Of a stretch of DNA of 64,000 nt, positions 47,885-57,274 are shown piece by piece; the stretch's first letter is position 1; every line of letters begins with the position of its first letter. Made by a program: the position numbers and the translations under genes. This DNA is from Saccharomonospora sp. CUA-673 (GTDB lineage Bacteria > Actinomycetota > Actinomycetes > Mycobacteriales > Pseudonocardiaceae). The notes under the pieces were generated by a model. That model had not been told where the DNA came from and did not search any database. It was given only the letters and a program-made list of their open reading frames with translations. The stretch spans positions 24,373-88,372 of the forward strand of contig NZ_MKKE01000015.1 of the NCBI RefSeq assembly GCF_001942305.1, read 5' to 3'.

Positions 47885-50484
47885 GTGACCGACGAACAGG
47901 GGCAGAACCGCCGCCCTCGGCACGCGAAACCCGACGCGGACGACGCGCCCGACCAGGACGGTGAGCCGCGGACCCAGTACGTCCCGCCCGTGCAGCCGCC
48001 CGCACACACCGGCGAGGCCGCACACGCCCGCGAGGCCGCACACACCGCCGAGCCGGCGCAGGCCGCCGAGCTCCCGCAGCCGCACGCCGAGGCGGAGGCG
48101 CAGGACCCGATGACGAGCGTGCTCGCGCACGCGCCGGGCACGGAGCTCGTCATGCCGCCGCGGAATCCGGGCAACCGGCCGGATTCTGAACCCGAGACCT
48201 CGAGCGGTCCGATGAGCGCGCCGAGCGCCTACACCAACGGCCCCGGCAGCGGCCCGAGCAGTGCTCCGGGGAGCGGACCCGGGAGCGGTTCGGGCAGTGG
48301 GCCCGGCTCCGGAAGCGGGTCGGGCACCGGCCGCGGCACAGGATCGGGAACGGGGTCCGGCACCGGGTCCGGCACGGGCCGGGGGACCTCGTCGCGGACC
48401 TCACGCCGCACGTCCTCGCGCACCTCGCGCCGCGGCCGGCTGGGCGCCGGTCTCGTCGAGGTGCCGCAGGTGCCGTACCGCGATCCGGCCGAGGCGGTGC
48501 TGAGCAATCCCGTCGTGTCGGAGGGAAAGCGGTTCTGCGGCAGCTGCAACGCGAAGGTCGGGCGCGGTTCGGACGGACGTCCCGGCACGGCGAAGGGCAC
48601 GTGCGACAAGTGCGGCACGCCGTTCTCGTTCGTGCCGAAACTGCAGCCGAACGACCTCGTCGGTGGCCAGTACGAGGTGCTCGGCGCGCTCGCCTACGGC
48701 GGTATCGGCTGGATCTACCTGGCGCGCGACCTCAACGTCGACGGCCGCTGGGTCGTCCTCAAAGGACTGATCAACACCGGCGACGCGACCGCGATGGCGG
48801 CCGCCGTCAACGAGAAGCGGTTCCTCGCCGAGGTCGAGCACCCGCACATCGTCAAGATCTACAACTTCGTCCAGCACCCGGACCCGGACACGGGCCGGCC
48901 GACCGACTACATCGTCATGGAGTACGTCGGCGGGCAGTCGTTGCGGCAGCTCGCGCTGGACCACCACAAGGCGAGCGGCCGGGCCGAGCCGCTGCCGATC
49001 GCGCAGGTCATCGCCTACGGGCTGGAGATCCTGCCGGCGCTCGGCTACCTGCACAACCAGGGGCTGCTGTACTGCGACCTCAAGCCCGACAACGTGATCC
49101 AGACCGGTGAGCAGCTCAAACTCATCGACCTGGGCGCCGTGCGGCGGATGGACGACTACTCAAGCCCCCTGTTCTTCACCAGCGGCTACAGCGCGCCGGA
49201 ACTCGCGTCGGACGGGGCGTCGGTGGCCTCCGACCTGTTCACGGTCGGCCGCACGCTCGCCGTGTTGAGCTTCGAATTCACCGGCTACACCACGAAGTTC
49301 AAGACGACCCTGCCGAGCCAGGACGACGTGCCGCTGTTCAAGCTGTTCGGCTCGTACTACCGGCTGCTGCGCCGGGCGACGCACGCCGACCCGGCGCGCC
49401 GGTTCGTCTCCGCCGAGGAGATGGCCGACCAGCTGACCGGTGTGCTGCGGGAGATCCTCGCGCTGGGCACGGGAAAGCAGCGTCCCGGACAGTCCACTGT
49501 GTTCGGCCCGGAGACCAACACGTTCGGTGTGTCCATGGTCGTGTCCGAACCGGGCGAGGACTCGGCGTTGCCGGACCCGGGCGAGGTCGTGTCCGGGTTG
49601 CCGGTGCCGCAGATCGACACCGACGACGTCGGCGCGGGCGTGCTCGCCACGACGCTCGGCGCGGATCCGCGCACGGCCATCGAGGCACTGGCCATCGCGC
49701 CGCGCGAGTCGATCGAGGTGCGCCTGCGCGTGGTGCGCGCGCGGATCGACCTCGGCGAGCTGTCCGAGGCCAACCGGCAGTTGCAGGCAGCGCAGTACCT
49801 CGCGATCAAGGCCGGTTTCCCGCACGACTGGCGGATCGACTGGTACCGCGGGCTGATCGAGCTCGCGGGCGGGCGGCCGCGGGTCGCGCACGTCGCGTTC
49901 GACACCGTCTACGACGAACTGCCCGGCGAGATCGCGCCGAAGCTGGCGATGGCGTTCAGCGCGGAGGCCGTCGGCGAGTACTTCACCGCATCGCGGCTGT
50001 ACGAGATGGTGTGGCGCACCGACCGGTCGTACGTCAGCGCCGCGTTCGGTCTCGCCCGCGTCTACCTCGCCCAGGGCGCCCGTGAGAGCGCGATCGAGGT
50101 GCTCGAATCGGTGCCCGTGTCGTCGACCCACCACGTCGCGGCGCAGGTCTCGGCCACGAAGGTGAAGATCACGCCGCTGCCGTCGAAACCGCTCGCGGAG
50201 GCCGATCTCGTCGACGCGAGCAGGCGGCTGGAGCGGCTGAACCTCGACGCGAACGCAACACGCGACTGTCCATCGACGTGCTGGAATCGGCGCTGGGCTG
50301 GGTGAGGTCGAACGGCGAGGGCACCTCGGGGGCGCCGGTGCTGGGTTGCGCGCTGCGCGAGCGCGACCTGCGCTTCGGCCTCGAATCCCGCTACCGCTCG
50401 CTGGCCCGGCTCGCGACGACCACCAAGGAACGCATCGACCTCGTCGACAAGGCCAACGAACTCCGCCCCCGCACCCTGACCTGA
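47885..50484 (+). CDS. pknG: Serine/threonine protein kinase PknG, frameshift near C-terminus
   Basis: A soluble Ser/Thr kinase controlling the TCA cycle through OdhI/GarA phosphorylation. GTG start. The N-terminus is disordered, with His/Ala/Glu and Gly/Ser/Thr-rich repeats (about residues 110-170). A rubredoxin-like zinc domain follows (FCGSCNAKVG, TCDKCGTPF). In the kinase domain are GGIGWIYLARD, VVLKGL, YCDLKPDNV, IDLGAV and SGYSAPE, and a TPR domain ends the protein. The frame breaks near 50249; one C restored gives 866 residues ending NELRPRTLT. Longer than M. tuberculosis PknG (750), mainly from the N-terminal insert. Confidence 0.93.
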
Positions 50485-50485
50485 A

Positions 50486-50596
50486 GCTCCCGAGGGCCCC
50501 ATGGTCGCACTCAACGCGACTAATCTTCCCTTCGCGTCATCACCGGCGTGAGGGGAAGAATGGTCGCGTTCAACGCAACTATGGCCCTTGGGAGCT
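50486..50596. repeat. Inverted-repeat element R2, copy d (terminator-like)
   Basis: Outer arms GCTCCCGAGGGCCCCATGG and CTATGGCCCTTGGGAGC, plus an inner pair (AATCTTCCC / GGGGAAGAAT), give a nested hairpin between the convergent pknG and phosphoesterase genes. TTTTT follows on the plus strand, so it may terminate pknG. It is the best-preserved copy of the family. Confidence 0.82.
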
Positions 50597-50598
50597 TT

Positions 50599-51755
50599 TT
50601 ACTCGTCGGGGCGGAGTTCGACGACGGAGATGTCGGGTGGGCGCCGACGCGGACGGGTGGCCCCCAGAAGCCGGCGCCGCGCGTGACGTACATGCGGGTG
50701 TCGCCGATCGTGTAGGCACCGGACACGGCGCCCTGCTGCAGGGTCACGGCCATCTCGAACGGCGTCAGCTGTCCGCCGTGGGTGTGCCCGGCCAGCAGCA
50801 GGTCGACGCCGTGGGCCGCGGCCTCGTCGATGTCGCGCGGCTGATGGGCGATCATCACCAGGGCCTGTTCGGGGTCGCGTCCGCGCACCGCGGCCTCGAC
50901 GTCGCCGGGGTCCTGGAACTGGTACGCGGTGTGGTCGTTGATCCCCGCGAGGTGGAACGCGGCGCCGCCGTGGGTGATGTCGACGTGTTCGTTGCGCAGC
51001 ACCCGCATGCCGAGCCGCGGCAGGTAGTCGACCCACTCCTGGTAGCCGGCGTAGTACTCGTGGTTGCCGGTGACGAAGAACGTGCCGTGCGTGCTGCGCA
51101 GTTGCGCCAGCGGTGCGGCGGCGTCGGCGAGGTGCTCGACGGTGCCGTCGACGAGGTCACCGGCGATCGCGACGAGGTCGGGCTCCTGTTCGTTGACGAT
51201 GTCGACGATGCGCTGCACGTACTCCCGCCCGATGATCGGCCCGAGGTGGACGTCGCTGATCAACGCGATGCGCAGCCCGCCGATCCGCGGGTCGAGGCGC
51301 CGCACGCGCATCGGCTGGTGGGTGACCGTCGGCGGTCCCATCGCGACGGACACGCCGTACCCGGCGATGCTCACGGCCACCGCACCCGCCGCGACCGCCG
51401 AACCCCGGCCGATCAGCGCGCGGCGCGACAGCCCGTCCCGCGGCTGCTGCTCGTCGGCCCGCCGGGCCCACCGGCGCAGCGCGAGGCGCGGGATCTCCAG
51501 CACCAGCAACCCCAACAGCAGATACAGCCCGACGGCCATCCACAGGTAACCCGGCCAGGCGAACCACCGCGCGATCGTCGGGTCCGTGCGGGTGCCGGTC
51601 GCCAGCCCGGTGACCATCACGACCGGCAGCAGCACGAACGCCACGTTGCCGATGCGGCGGGGCGTCGTGCCGCGGGTCGTGTTGTCGAGGACGATCCGTT
51701 TCCACGGGTAGAGGTGCAGGATTCCGGCGAGGAGCGCCAGGACGATGATGAACAT
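50599..51755 (-). CDS. Membrane metallophosphoesterase, frameshift near C-terminus
   Basis: A calcineurin-like phosphoesterase with about four N-terminal transmembrane helices, similar to YkuE/YaeI proteins. Motifs: SDVHLGP, AGDLVDG, TGNHEYYAG, and GHTHGGQ at the end of the catalytic domain. The frame breaks near 50640 (GTGGGCGCC, one base short). Uncorrected, it reads through the R2 repeat to 50520. Restored, it ends VVELRPDE and totals 385 residues. The start ATG overlaps the thioesterase stop by one base. Confidence 0.85.
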
Positions 51756-52332
51756 CAGGGATTGACGTCCCAGTCCCCGCCGTCGGCCTCTCGGGACTCG
51801 CGCAGCTTGGCCAGCGCGTTGGGGTCGCCGTGCTTGGTGAAGTGCTCGACGCCGACGCTGACGAACAGTGCCCGCGCACGCAGCGCGACCGGGCCGTCGG
51901 CCGCGTCGAGTCGTCCCTCGGCGCTGACGTAGGTCTTGCGGCCGCGCCTGCCGTCGAGTTTCGCGGCGATGTGCAGGGTCGAGCCGACCGGAACGGGCTG
52001 GACGAAGTCGGTCTCGAGGCGCGCCGTGACGGTGGGCGTGCGCAGCAGGTTGCCCACGGTAGAGCCGAGCGCCTCGTCGAACGCGCACGCCAGCAGGCCA
52101 CCGTGGGCCAGGCCCGGCGCGCCTGGTGTTCCTTCTTGACGGTGAACGTCGAGACGACGGACATGTCGTCGGCGACGGTCGAGGTCAGGTGCAGACCGGT
52201 CTCGACCTCGTGCCCACAGCCGAAGCACTCGGAGTAGTGCTCGGGCAGTTGCGTGCCGGGCGCCGGGGCGTCGGGGTGCGGCTCGACGGCGTCGGCGTCC
52301 TGGGGCGGCCAGTTCTCGGTGCGTGTGCTCAC
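51755..52332 (-). pseudogene. PaaI-type hotdog thioesterase, frameshifted
   Basis: A hotdog-fold acyl-CoA thioesterase-like protein. The N-terminal frame carries ECFGCGHEVETGLHL, typical of the family. The second frame carries GAPGLAHGGLLACAFDEALG with the catalytic-region acidic residue. One base lost near 52122 separates them; restored length is 192 residues. GTG start. It is translationally linked to the metallophosphoesterase gene. Confidence 0.83.
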
Positions 52333-52418
52333 CTGGTCAAGCTATCCGCCGCGATGCGTCCGGCACCCGCCGGTCGGGGCGTCTGTGGCCAACCCCGCAG
52401 TGTCCGGCGCTGTGTTCA

Positions 52419-53585
52419 TCAGGAGAGGGCCGACATCGACGTCCACTCGTCCCACGGGTAGTTCCAGTCGTGGTAGTCGCCGTCGCGCGGGCCGAGCGGC
52501 ACGGAGCTGCCCGTGACCTCGAACGGATCGCCCGTCTGCGCGAGCTCGTAGTACTCGCGGGCGTTCTCGGGCGAGAGGTTGATGCAGCCGTGGCTCACGT
52601 TGGTGTTGCCCTGGTCGCCGATCGACCACGGCGCGGCGTGCGTGAACTCCCCGTTGTTGGAGATCCGCACGGCCCAGTCGACCTCGAAGTCCTCGTAGCC
52701 GTAGCCGGGGTTGTTCATGAAGTACTTGGGGTGCTTGCTCATCACGACGTGGATGCCGCTGCGGGTGACGCGTCCGGGATCGGACTCGAGGCCGAAGCTG
52801 GCCGGGTAGTCGGCGGTCTGCTGCCCGTCGACGAACACCTGCATCCGGTGCGACTGCGTGTCGGCGCGGACGATCTGCGAGCGGCCGATGGTGAAGTCGG
52901 AGTGCAGGTCGTTGTCGCCGTAGGCGCCGTCACCGAGGTCGAGCCCGTACAGCTCGGCCGCCAGCGACACCTCGGTGCCCGGCGGCCAGTACTCCTGGGG
53001 CCGCCAGTGCACGGCGGTGTCGAGTTCCAGCCACGCCCACGAACCCTCGACGTCGGCCGACGTCTCCACCGACAGGGCGCGTTCGACGGCCGCCTTGTTG
53101 CGCACCGGTTCGGTGAAGGTGATGGAGATCGGCATGGCGATGCCGTACGTGTTCCCCGGGCCGACGTTGGTGCGGGCGCCGACCGTGCGGTCCGGCTGCA
53201 CGGTGTGGAACGAGCCGCGGACCTCGGTCGTCTCGCCGTCGTCGTTGGTGGCGGTGCCCGACCACGTGTAGGTCCGGTCGTAGCCGAGCGGCTCGGTGAC
53301 GGTCCACGACGTGCGGTCGTCGGCCAGCTCCCCGTCGACCCGCTTGCCCTGCGGGTTGGTCAGCGCGACGTCGTCGAGCGTGCCGTGCCGCACGGTGACG
53401 CCGACGCTGTCGCGGGGTTCGACGTCGCGGGCGCCGTCGCCGGGTTGCAGCGACACCTGGGCGGGCGTCGCGGGCTGCGGGGTGGGCGGGGCGGCCTCGC
53501 CGCCGGTGCACGCGGTGAGCGCGAGCAGCATCGCCGACACCAGCGCGACCGGCCTGACCCGCCGGAATGTCCGTTTCGTCGACAC
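52419..53585 (-). CDS. L,D-transpeptidase lipoprotein (LdtMt2-like)
   Basis: A 388-residue L,D-transpeptidase that forms 3-3 cross-links in peptidoglycan. The signal sequence ends in lipobox LTAC. Two Ig-like domains (about 45-250) precede the YkuD catalytic domain with the active-site motif SHGCINLS and a C-terminal cap containing HDWNYPWDEW. GTG start. These enzymes are carbapenem-sensitive and confer resistance to other beta-lactams. Confidence 0.94.
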   Translation of the reverse strand: MSTKRTFRRVRPVALVSAMLLALTACTGGEAAPPTPQPATPAQVSLQPGDGARDVEPRDSVGVTVRHGTLDDVALTNPQGKRVDGELADDRTSWTVTEPLGYDRTYTWSGTATNDDGETTEVRGSFHTVQPDRTVGARTNVGPGNTYGIAMPISITFTEPVRNKAAVERALSVETSADVEGSWAWLELDTAVHWRPQEYWPPGTEVSLAAELYGLDLGDGAYGDNDLHSDFTIGRSQIVRADTQSHRMQVFVDGQQTADYPASFGLESDPGRVTRSGIHVVMSKHPKYFMNNPGYGYEDFEVDWAVRISNNGEFTHAAPWSIGDQGNTNVSHGCINLSPENAREYYELAQTGDPFEVTGSSVPLGPRDGDYHDWNYPWDEWTSMSALS

Positions 53586-53982
53586 GTCGACCCGCCCTTC
53601 GTCCGCCCGTCGCGGCCCGGCCGGCGGCTGCCGGGAGTCGCCGGGACCCGTCGAGAATAGTGATGACGGTCACGTCCCGCTGTTCGGTGCGCGTACCCGT
53701 CGGTGACTCGGTGGGCACGTCTGATCGCCGCTTGTGCGGGTAAATCCGCCCCGTAGACCTCATCGCCGGTGTGGACCGGTTCGAAACGCGGCCGGCCGGT
53801 GATCCGCCCGGTCGGACCAACCGGCGCCGTGGGGCTGGCCAAACGGCGGCAGACGGGTAGGCTGCGAGGTGGCCGTTGTTTTGCGTGTTCGTGGCTTCAC
53901 ACTCGCGGAACTTCTAACGCGGGGCGTGAGACGGACATGCGCTCTTTCGCAACAACCTCGTTGGAACCGCCCGGATCGGCCG

Positions 53983-54004
53983 GGACCCCGCCACGGCGGG
54001 GTCC
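53983..54004 (+). promoter_or_regulatory. Leader hairpin of the cold-shock gene
   Basis: GGACCCCG and CGGGGTCC form a stable stem, extendable by two pairs, ending 26 bases before the csp start codon. The whole 53586-54030 gap contains no gene. It probably holds the divergent Ldt and csp promoters and a long csp 5' leader, as is usual for cold-shock genes. Confidence 0.5.
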
Positions 54005-54030
54005 AGCTCAACAGCAACGAGGAGTAAACG

Positions 54031-54234
54031 GTGGCGCAAGGCACTGTGAAGTGGTTCAACGCCGAAAAGGGCTTCGGCTTCATCGCCCAGGACGGCGGAG
54101 AGGGCGACGTGTTCGTCCACTACTCGGAGATCGAGGGTCGCGGCTTCCGCACGCTCGAGGAGAACCAGCGAGTGGAGTTCGAGGTCGGCCAGGGTCAGAA
54201 GGGCCCCCAGGCTCAGAAGGTTCGCGCTCTCTGA
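54031..54234 (+). CDS. cspA: CspA-family cold-shock protein
   Basis: A 67-residue single cold-shock domain. RNA-binding motifs are KGFGFIAQD (RNP1) and VFVHYSEI (RNP2). It acts as an RNA/ssDNA chaperone in the cytosol. GTG start with GAGGAG upstream. It is followed by a strong terminator. Confidence 0.97.
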   Translation: MAQGTVKWFNAEKGFGFIAQDGGEGDVFVHYSEIEGRGFRTLEENQRVEFEVGQGQKGPQAQKVRAL

Positions 54235-54266
54235 GGCGTCACCGACTGACTTTCACTGACTGACGA

Positions 54267-54301
54267 GCGAGCCCCCGGCGACATGGTCGCCGGGGGCTCG
54301 C
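54267..54301 (+). terminator. Terminator of the cold-shock gene
   Basis: A perfect 16-bp stem (GCGAGCCCCCGGCGAC and its complement) with a 3-base loop lies 32 bases after the csp stop. Only a weak T-run (TTGTGT) follows. Confidence 0.75.
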
Positions 54302-54348
54302 TTGTGTATGCGGTTGTTGTCCGGGCGGGGGTTCGGGCCCCGCGCCGG

Positions 54349-54941
54349 TCAGCGGCGGGGGTCGTCCCAGCCGGTGCGGTCGAAGAAGTGCTCGTCGGTA
54401 CTCGGGTCGGCCTGCGTTGCGGGACCGCCGGCGACGGGGCGCAGATGCGGGTCGGTGTGTTCCTCGGGGCGGGGCGCACCCGGCAGCCCGGCCTGGGGCG
54501 CTGCGCCGGTGCGGCGGGCGTCTGGGGCGCGGGCGCCTGCGGTGCGGGCGTCTGGGGCGCCGGGGCCTGCTGGGCCGGTGGCTGGTCGCCGGTGGGGCCG
54601 GCCTCCCAGGCGAGGCGTTCGAGGACCCATTCGAGGGCGAGCGCCTGCGGGGAGGTGTTGCGGGCGGCGGCGACCTCGCTGAGCTGTTCGCCCGCGGCGT
54701 GGGTCATGCGCAGTTGGTAGACCTGCGCGTCGCCGAAGCGTCGGCCGGAGCCGGTGCTTTCGAGGTCGTTGTCCGGGGCGAGCGCCTTCAGGTAGCTGGA
54801 GAGCTCCTGGTCTTCGGCGCCGTCGTCGGCGGTGTCGGGGGCGGCCGGTGCGGAGCCGGAGCGCGGCGGGGTGTCGTCGTCGCGACGTCTGTCGCCGGAC
54901 TTACCGCGGCCCGTGAGCCGTCCGAAACTTGGTTTAGGCAC
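54349..54941 (-). CDS. Ribbon-helix-helix-like protein with Pro/Ala/Gln linker, frameshifted
   Basis: An unrecognised 197-residue protein after restoring one base near 54495. The N-terminus is basic (PKPSFGRLTGRGKSGDRRRDD). A central segment, QVYQLRMTHAAGEQLSEVAA followed by LALEWVLERLAWE, resembles a CopG-type ribbon-helix-helix. A PAPQTPAPQ repeat follows. The C-terminus, in the other frame, ends HFFDRTGWDDPRR. GTG at 54941 (VPKPSFG) or 54950 are both possible starts. It may be a small DNA-binding protein; function unknown. Confidence 0.6.
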
Positions 54942-55618
54942 GCCGGCCACGATAACGGTTGTGTTTCGTCGGGGCCGTCCGACGTGGCTGTCGACACGCC
55001 ATGTCACCCATTGCGAGTGGTCATTCTGCTGTTCGGAGTAGTCATGCGCCGTTCGTGTGGGCATAACCTGTGGGGATCTTCCGCGGGGCCGATACGGGCC
55101 GTGTTTGCTGGGCGTCCGCGGGTGTGTCGACCATTCTTCGAATGATCATGCAACCGCCGTGCGGAGTAGTCCGAAAAGTGGTTCCGAGCTGCGAATTCGC
55201 GGGTTCTCGCAAGGCTGTGGAGATGGAGAGGCCCCCGCGCCAGGGGGGAGGAGCGCGGGGGCCGGAGGGGATCTCCACAGGCGCTGACCGGGGGTGCGTC
55301 AGCACCTCGATTGTTGCACGATTCGGCGCCGGCTGGCGAGGTTTGCATGCGAGAAAAATGCGGCCGAGCGGTCACCGGCCGGTGGTGTCGCGTTCACGTT
55401 GGGCGGTTCGAGTGGCGGTTGATCATGAGGGGTTGACATTCGCTTCGGCGTCGAGCAAAAGGGCCGTTCTGGTCCGCGTGGGTTCCCCCGGCCGCGCCGG
55501 ATGACTTCGTCCCGTGACTGCGACTTCACTCTGCGGGGGGCTGGGGTTGTGGTCGTCGCGTGGCTAGCCTCGGCGCAGGTTGATCGAGCTCAATCCGGCC
55601 GGCCCCTTGGAGGTAGCC
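54942..55618. other. Intergenic region with nested 66-nt hairpin
   Basis: No convincing gene lies in this 676-bp gap. At 55215-55280 an outer 10-bp stem (CTGTGGAGAT / ATCTCCACAG) encloses an inner 11-bp stem (GGCCCCCGCGC / GCGCGGGGGCC) around a purine-rich loop. This could be a small RNA, a leader or a factor-independent terminator. No T-run follows on either strand. Confidence 0.5.
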
Positions 55619-55867
55619 ATGAGCGGATCGGTGGAAGTGCGGCAGTTTCTCCTCCGGCAGGACGGCGGGGAGCAGCTCTCGGGTGTCGGGGGCCTGCCGG
55701 GGCAGCGTTCGGCGCCCGCGGAGGCGCCGAAGGTGTCCGACGATCAGGTCCGCAGGGCGCGGATGGCCGTGGCGTCCGGTTCGCGGGACGTCGAGGACTG
55801 CGCGCAGCTGCTCGACATGCTCGGCCTGACTCCCGACGACGACGGCAACACGCCGGTGCAGCGTTAG
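55619..55867 (+). CDS. Small acidic protein, unknown
   Basis: An 82-residue protein with VEVRQFLLRQDGGEQLSGVG at the start. A helical C-terminal half contains RRARMAVASGSRDVEDCAQL and ends DGNTPVQR. ATG 55619 has GGAGG at the right distance; a TTG 13 codons upstream is possible. No family is recognised. A hairpin terminator follows. Confidence 0.65.
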   Translation: MSGSVEVRQFLLRQDGGEQLSGVGGLPGQRSAPAEAPKVSDDQVRRARMAVASGSRDVEDCAQLLDMLGLTPDDDGNTPVQR

Positions 55868-56289
55868 CGTCCACGCCCCGTGCGTGTGGCGGGCGCGGTG
55901 TGCCGGCGGCGGGTTGTCCGAAGGTTGCCCTGTCCAGGTGCACACCCCCTGGTCGTGCACCTGGACAGGCTCTAGTCAAGTTAGTGGGCGGGCGATGGCC
56001 AGGCAAACGATTGCGCACCCGTTCGCCCGCGTGTAGTGCTCGATTCGGCTTCCGTTAACCCGCGGGTGCGTCAGCGTGTCCGAGTCGTCGCGCAGCGTGC
56101 GCGCTGCGAGGTCGGCGCAGGGCGCCGGTTCCGGATGATCGCTGCGAGTGGGTGGGATCGACCGTTGCCGCAGGTCAGGATCCAAGTGACCCCCGGTGTA
56201 TCGGCGGGGTGGCAGGTACCCTAAACTAGTCATCGCTCCCGGGAAGTGACCTGGAGAGCGTGGTCGGTCGGTAAACCGGAGCCGACCGG
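55868..56289. other. Intergenic region before the tRNA cluster
   Basis: No gene is visible. It holds the hairpin at 55929-55969 and, near the tRNA end, a possible promoter with TACCCT around 56217-56222. Otherwise I see nothing in it. Confidence 0.4.
55929..55969 (+). terminator. Perfect 15-bp hairpin after the 82-residue gene
   Basis: CCTGTCCAGGTGCAC and its exact complement with an 11-base loop lie about 60 bases after the stop. There is no strong T-run. It is a probable terminator. Confidence 0.6.
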
Positions 56290-56362
56290 GCTCCCATCGT
56301 CCAGCGGCCTAGGACTCCGCCCTTTCAAGGCGGCAACGCGGGTTCGAATCCCGTTGGGAGTA
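56290..56362 (+). tRNA. tRNA-Glu (TTC anticodon)
   Basis: A 73-nt cloverleaf. Acceptor GCTCCCA pairs with TGGGAGT with a terminal G-T pair. Anticodon stem CCGCC/GGCGG encloses TTC, and the T-arm is GGGTTCGAATCCC. First of three tRNA genes. Confidence 0.97.
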
Positions 56363-56394
56363 CGGCGGTACGATGAGTACCGACAACATAATAT

Positions 56395-56468
56395 GGCCCT
56401 GTGGCGCAGTTGGTTAGCGCGCCGCCCTGTCACGGCGGAGGTCGCGGGTTCAAGTCCCGTCAGGGTCG
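56395..56468 (+). tRNA. tRNA-Asp (GTC anticodon)
   Basis: A 74-nt cloverleaf. Acceptor GGCCCTG/CAGGGTC, anticodon stem CCGCC/GGCGG enclosing GTC, T-arm GGGTTCAAGTCCC. It is followed closely by its own terminator. Confidence 0.97.
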
Positions 56469-56477
56469 CAGCAGGAG

Positions 56478-56511
56478 AGCGGGTTCGTCGTCACGGCGGA
56501 CCCGCTTTTTG
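56478..56511 (+). terminator. Terminator after tRNA-Asp
   Basis: AGCGGGT and ACCCGCT form the stem base, followed by TTTTTG. It lies 10 bases past the tRNA end. Confidence 0.8.
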
Positions 56512-56609
56512 TTGCCCCACAGTGCCGGCCACGCCCACGGACCGTCGCTCGTCGGCGTGGACCCCGGCGGTGGGTCGGGTGTGCACGTGCGGTAGTGTGT
56601 ACAGCCAAC

Positions 56610-56683
56610 GGCCAGGTAGCTCAGTTGGTACGAGCGTCCGCCTGAAAAGCGGAAGGTCGCCGGTTCGACCCCGGCCCTGGCCA
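56610..56683 (+). tRNA. tRNA-Phe (GAA anticodon)
   Basis: A 74-nt cloverleaf. Acceptor GGCCAGG/CCTGGCC, anticodon stem CCGCC/GCGG-type enclosing GAA, T-arm CCGGTTCGACCCCGG. Confidence 0.97.
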
Positions 56684-56690
56684 CAGCGAG

Positions 56691-56724
56691 AAAGCCGCCC
56701 CGATCCCGGTCGGGGCGGCTTTTT
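56691..56724 (+). terminator. Terminator after tRNA-Phe
   Basis: AAAGCCGCCCCGA and TCGGGGCGGCTTT form a 13-bp stem with a 6-base loop, running into a T tract. A textbook intrinsic terminator. Confidence 0.92.
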
Positions 56725-56752
56725 CACGTTCCGGAGCCTGGTCGACCGGTGG

Positions 56753-57271
56753 TCATCGCCCGCCCGGAACGCTTCTGCGATGCCGGACGAGGTAGCCGAT
56801 GGACGCCGCGCCGAGAAGCGGCGGCCAGAGCGCGGCGAGCAGATAACACGCGGCGCAGAGCCAGGCCCACCCGTCGTAGTCGGCGCCGCCGAACGGATCC
56901 ACCTTGTCCCACGCGATCACCGACATGGTCACCAACAGGGTCAGGACGAGCGCACCGGCGAGGCCCGCCGTGCCGACGACGGTGGGGACGAGGCGTCCCC
57001 GGCGCCCACGCAACCAACGCGGCGTCAGCCGTGCGGGATCGACCGTCAGCGCCACCATGCACGCGATGGCCGCGATCTGGACCAGCGACAGTCCGAGCAG
57101 GTACCAGGTTCCCGTGCCGGGGATCTGTTGCTCGTCGCGCCAGGCCTCCGGTGTCCCGAGCGGGAACCCCGCCGCCACCGGTAGTCGCCACAGTGCGGTC
57201 GGCAGCGCAACGGCCATGGCCGCGTATGCGCACGACGCGACCAGGTCGGGTGAGTTCGCGCGATCGGTCAT
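56753..57271 (-). CDS. Four-helix membrane protein of the TetR-glycosidase operon
   Basis: A 172-residue protein with four predicted transmembrane helices (among them WYLLGLSLVQIAAIACMVAL and WAWLCAACYLLAALWPPLL). It begins 3 bases after the glycosidase-like gene, so it is co-translated. No family is recognised. It may help a substrate of the neighbouring enzyme cross or act at the membrane. Confidence 0.8.
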   Translation of the reverse strand: MTDRANSPDLVASCAYAAMAVALPTALWRLPVAAGFPLGTPEAWRDEQQIPGTGTWYLLGLSLVQIAAIACMVALTVDPARLTPRWLRGRRGRLVPTVVGTAGLAGALVLTLLVTMSVIAWDKVDPFGGADYDGWAWLCAACYLLAALWPPLLGAASIGYLVRHRRSVPGGR

Positions 57272-57274
57272 GTC

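Noticed and set aside
50520..50598. C-terminal tail of the metallophosphoesterase
   Set aside because: It is translation of the R2 repeat after a one-base frameshift; the corrected frame stops at 50599.
55070..55504. Open frame of 144 residues in the 55-kb gap
   Set aside because: Composition is not protein-like, it has no family motif, and it crosses the nested hairpin; no ribosome-binding site.
56290..56683. tRNA-linked integration of a mobile element
   Set aside because: All three tRNAs are intact, no integrase gene or repeated tRNA 3' end was seen in the flanking sequence.
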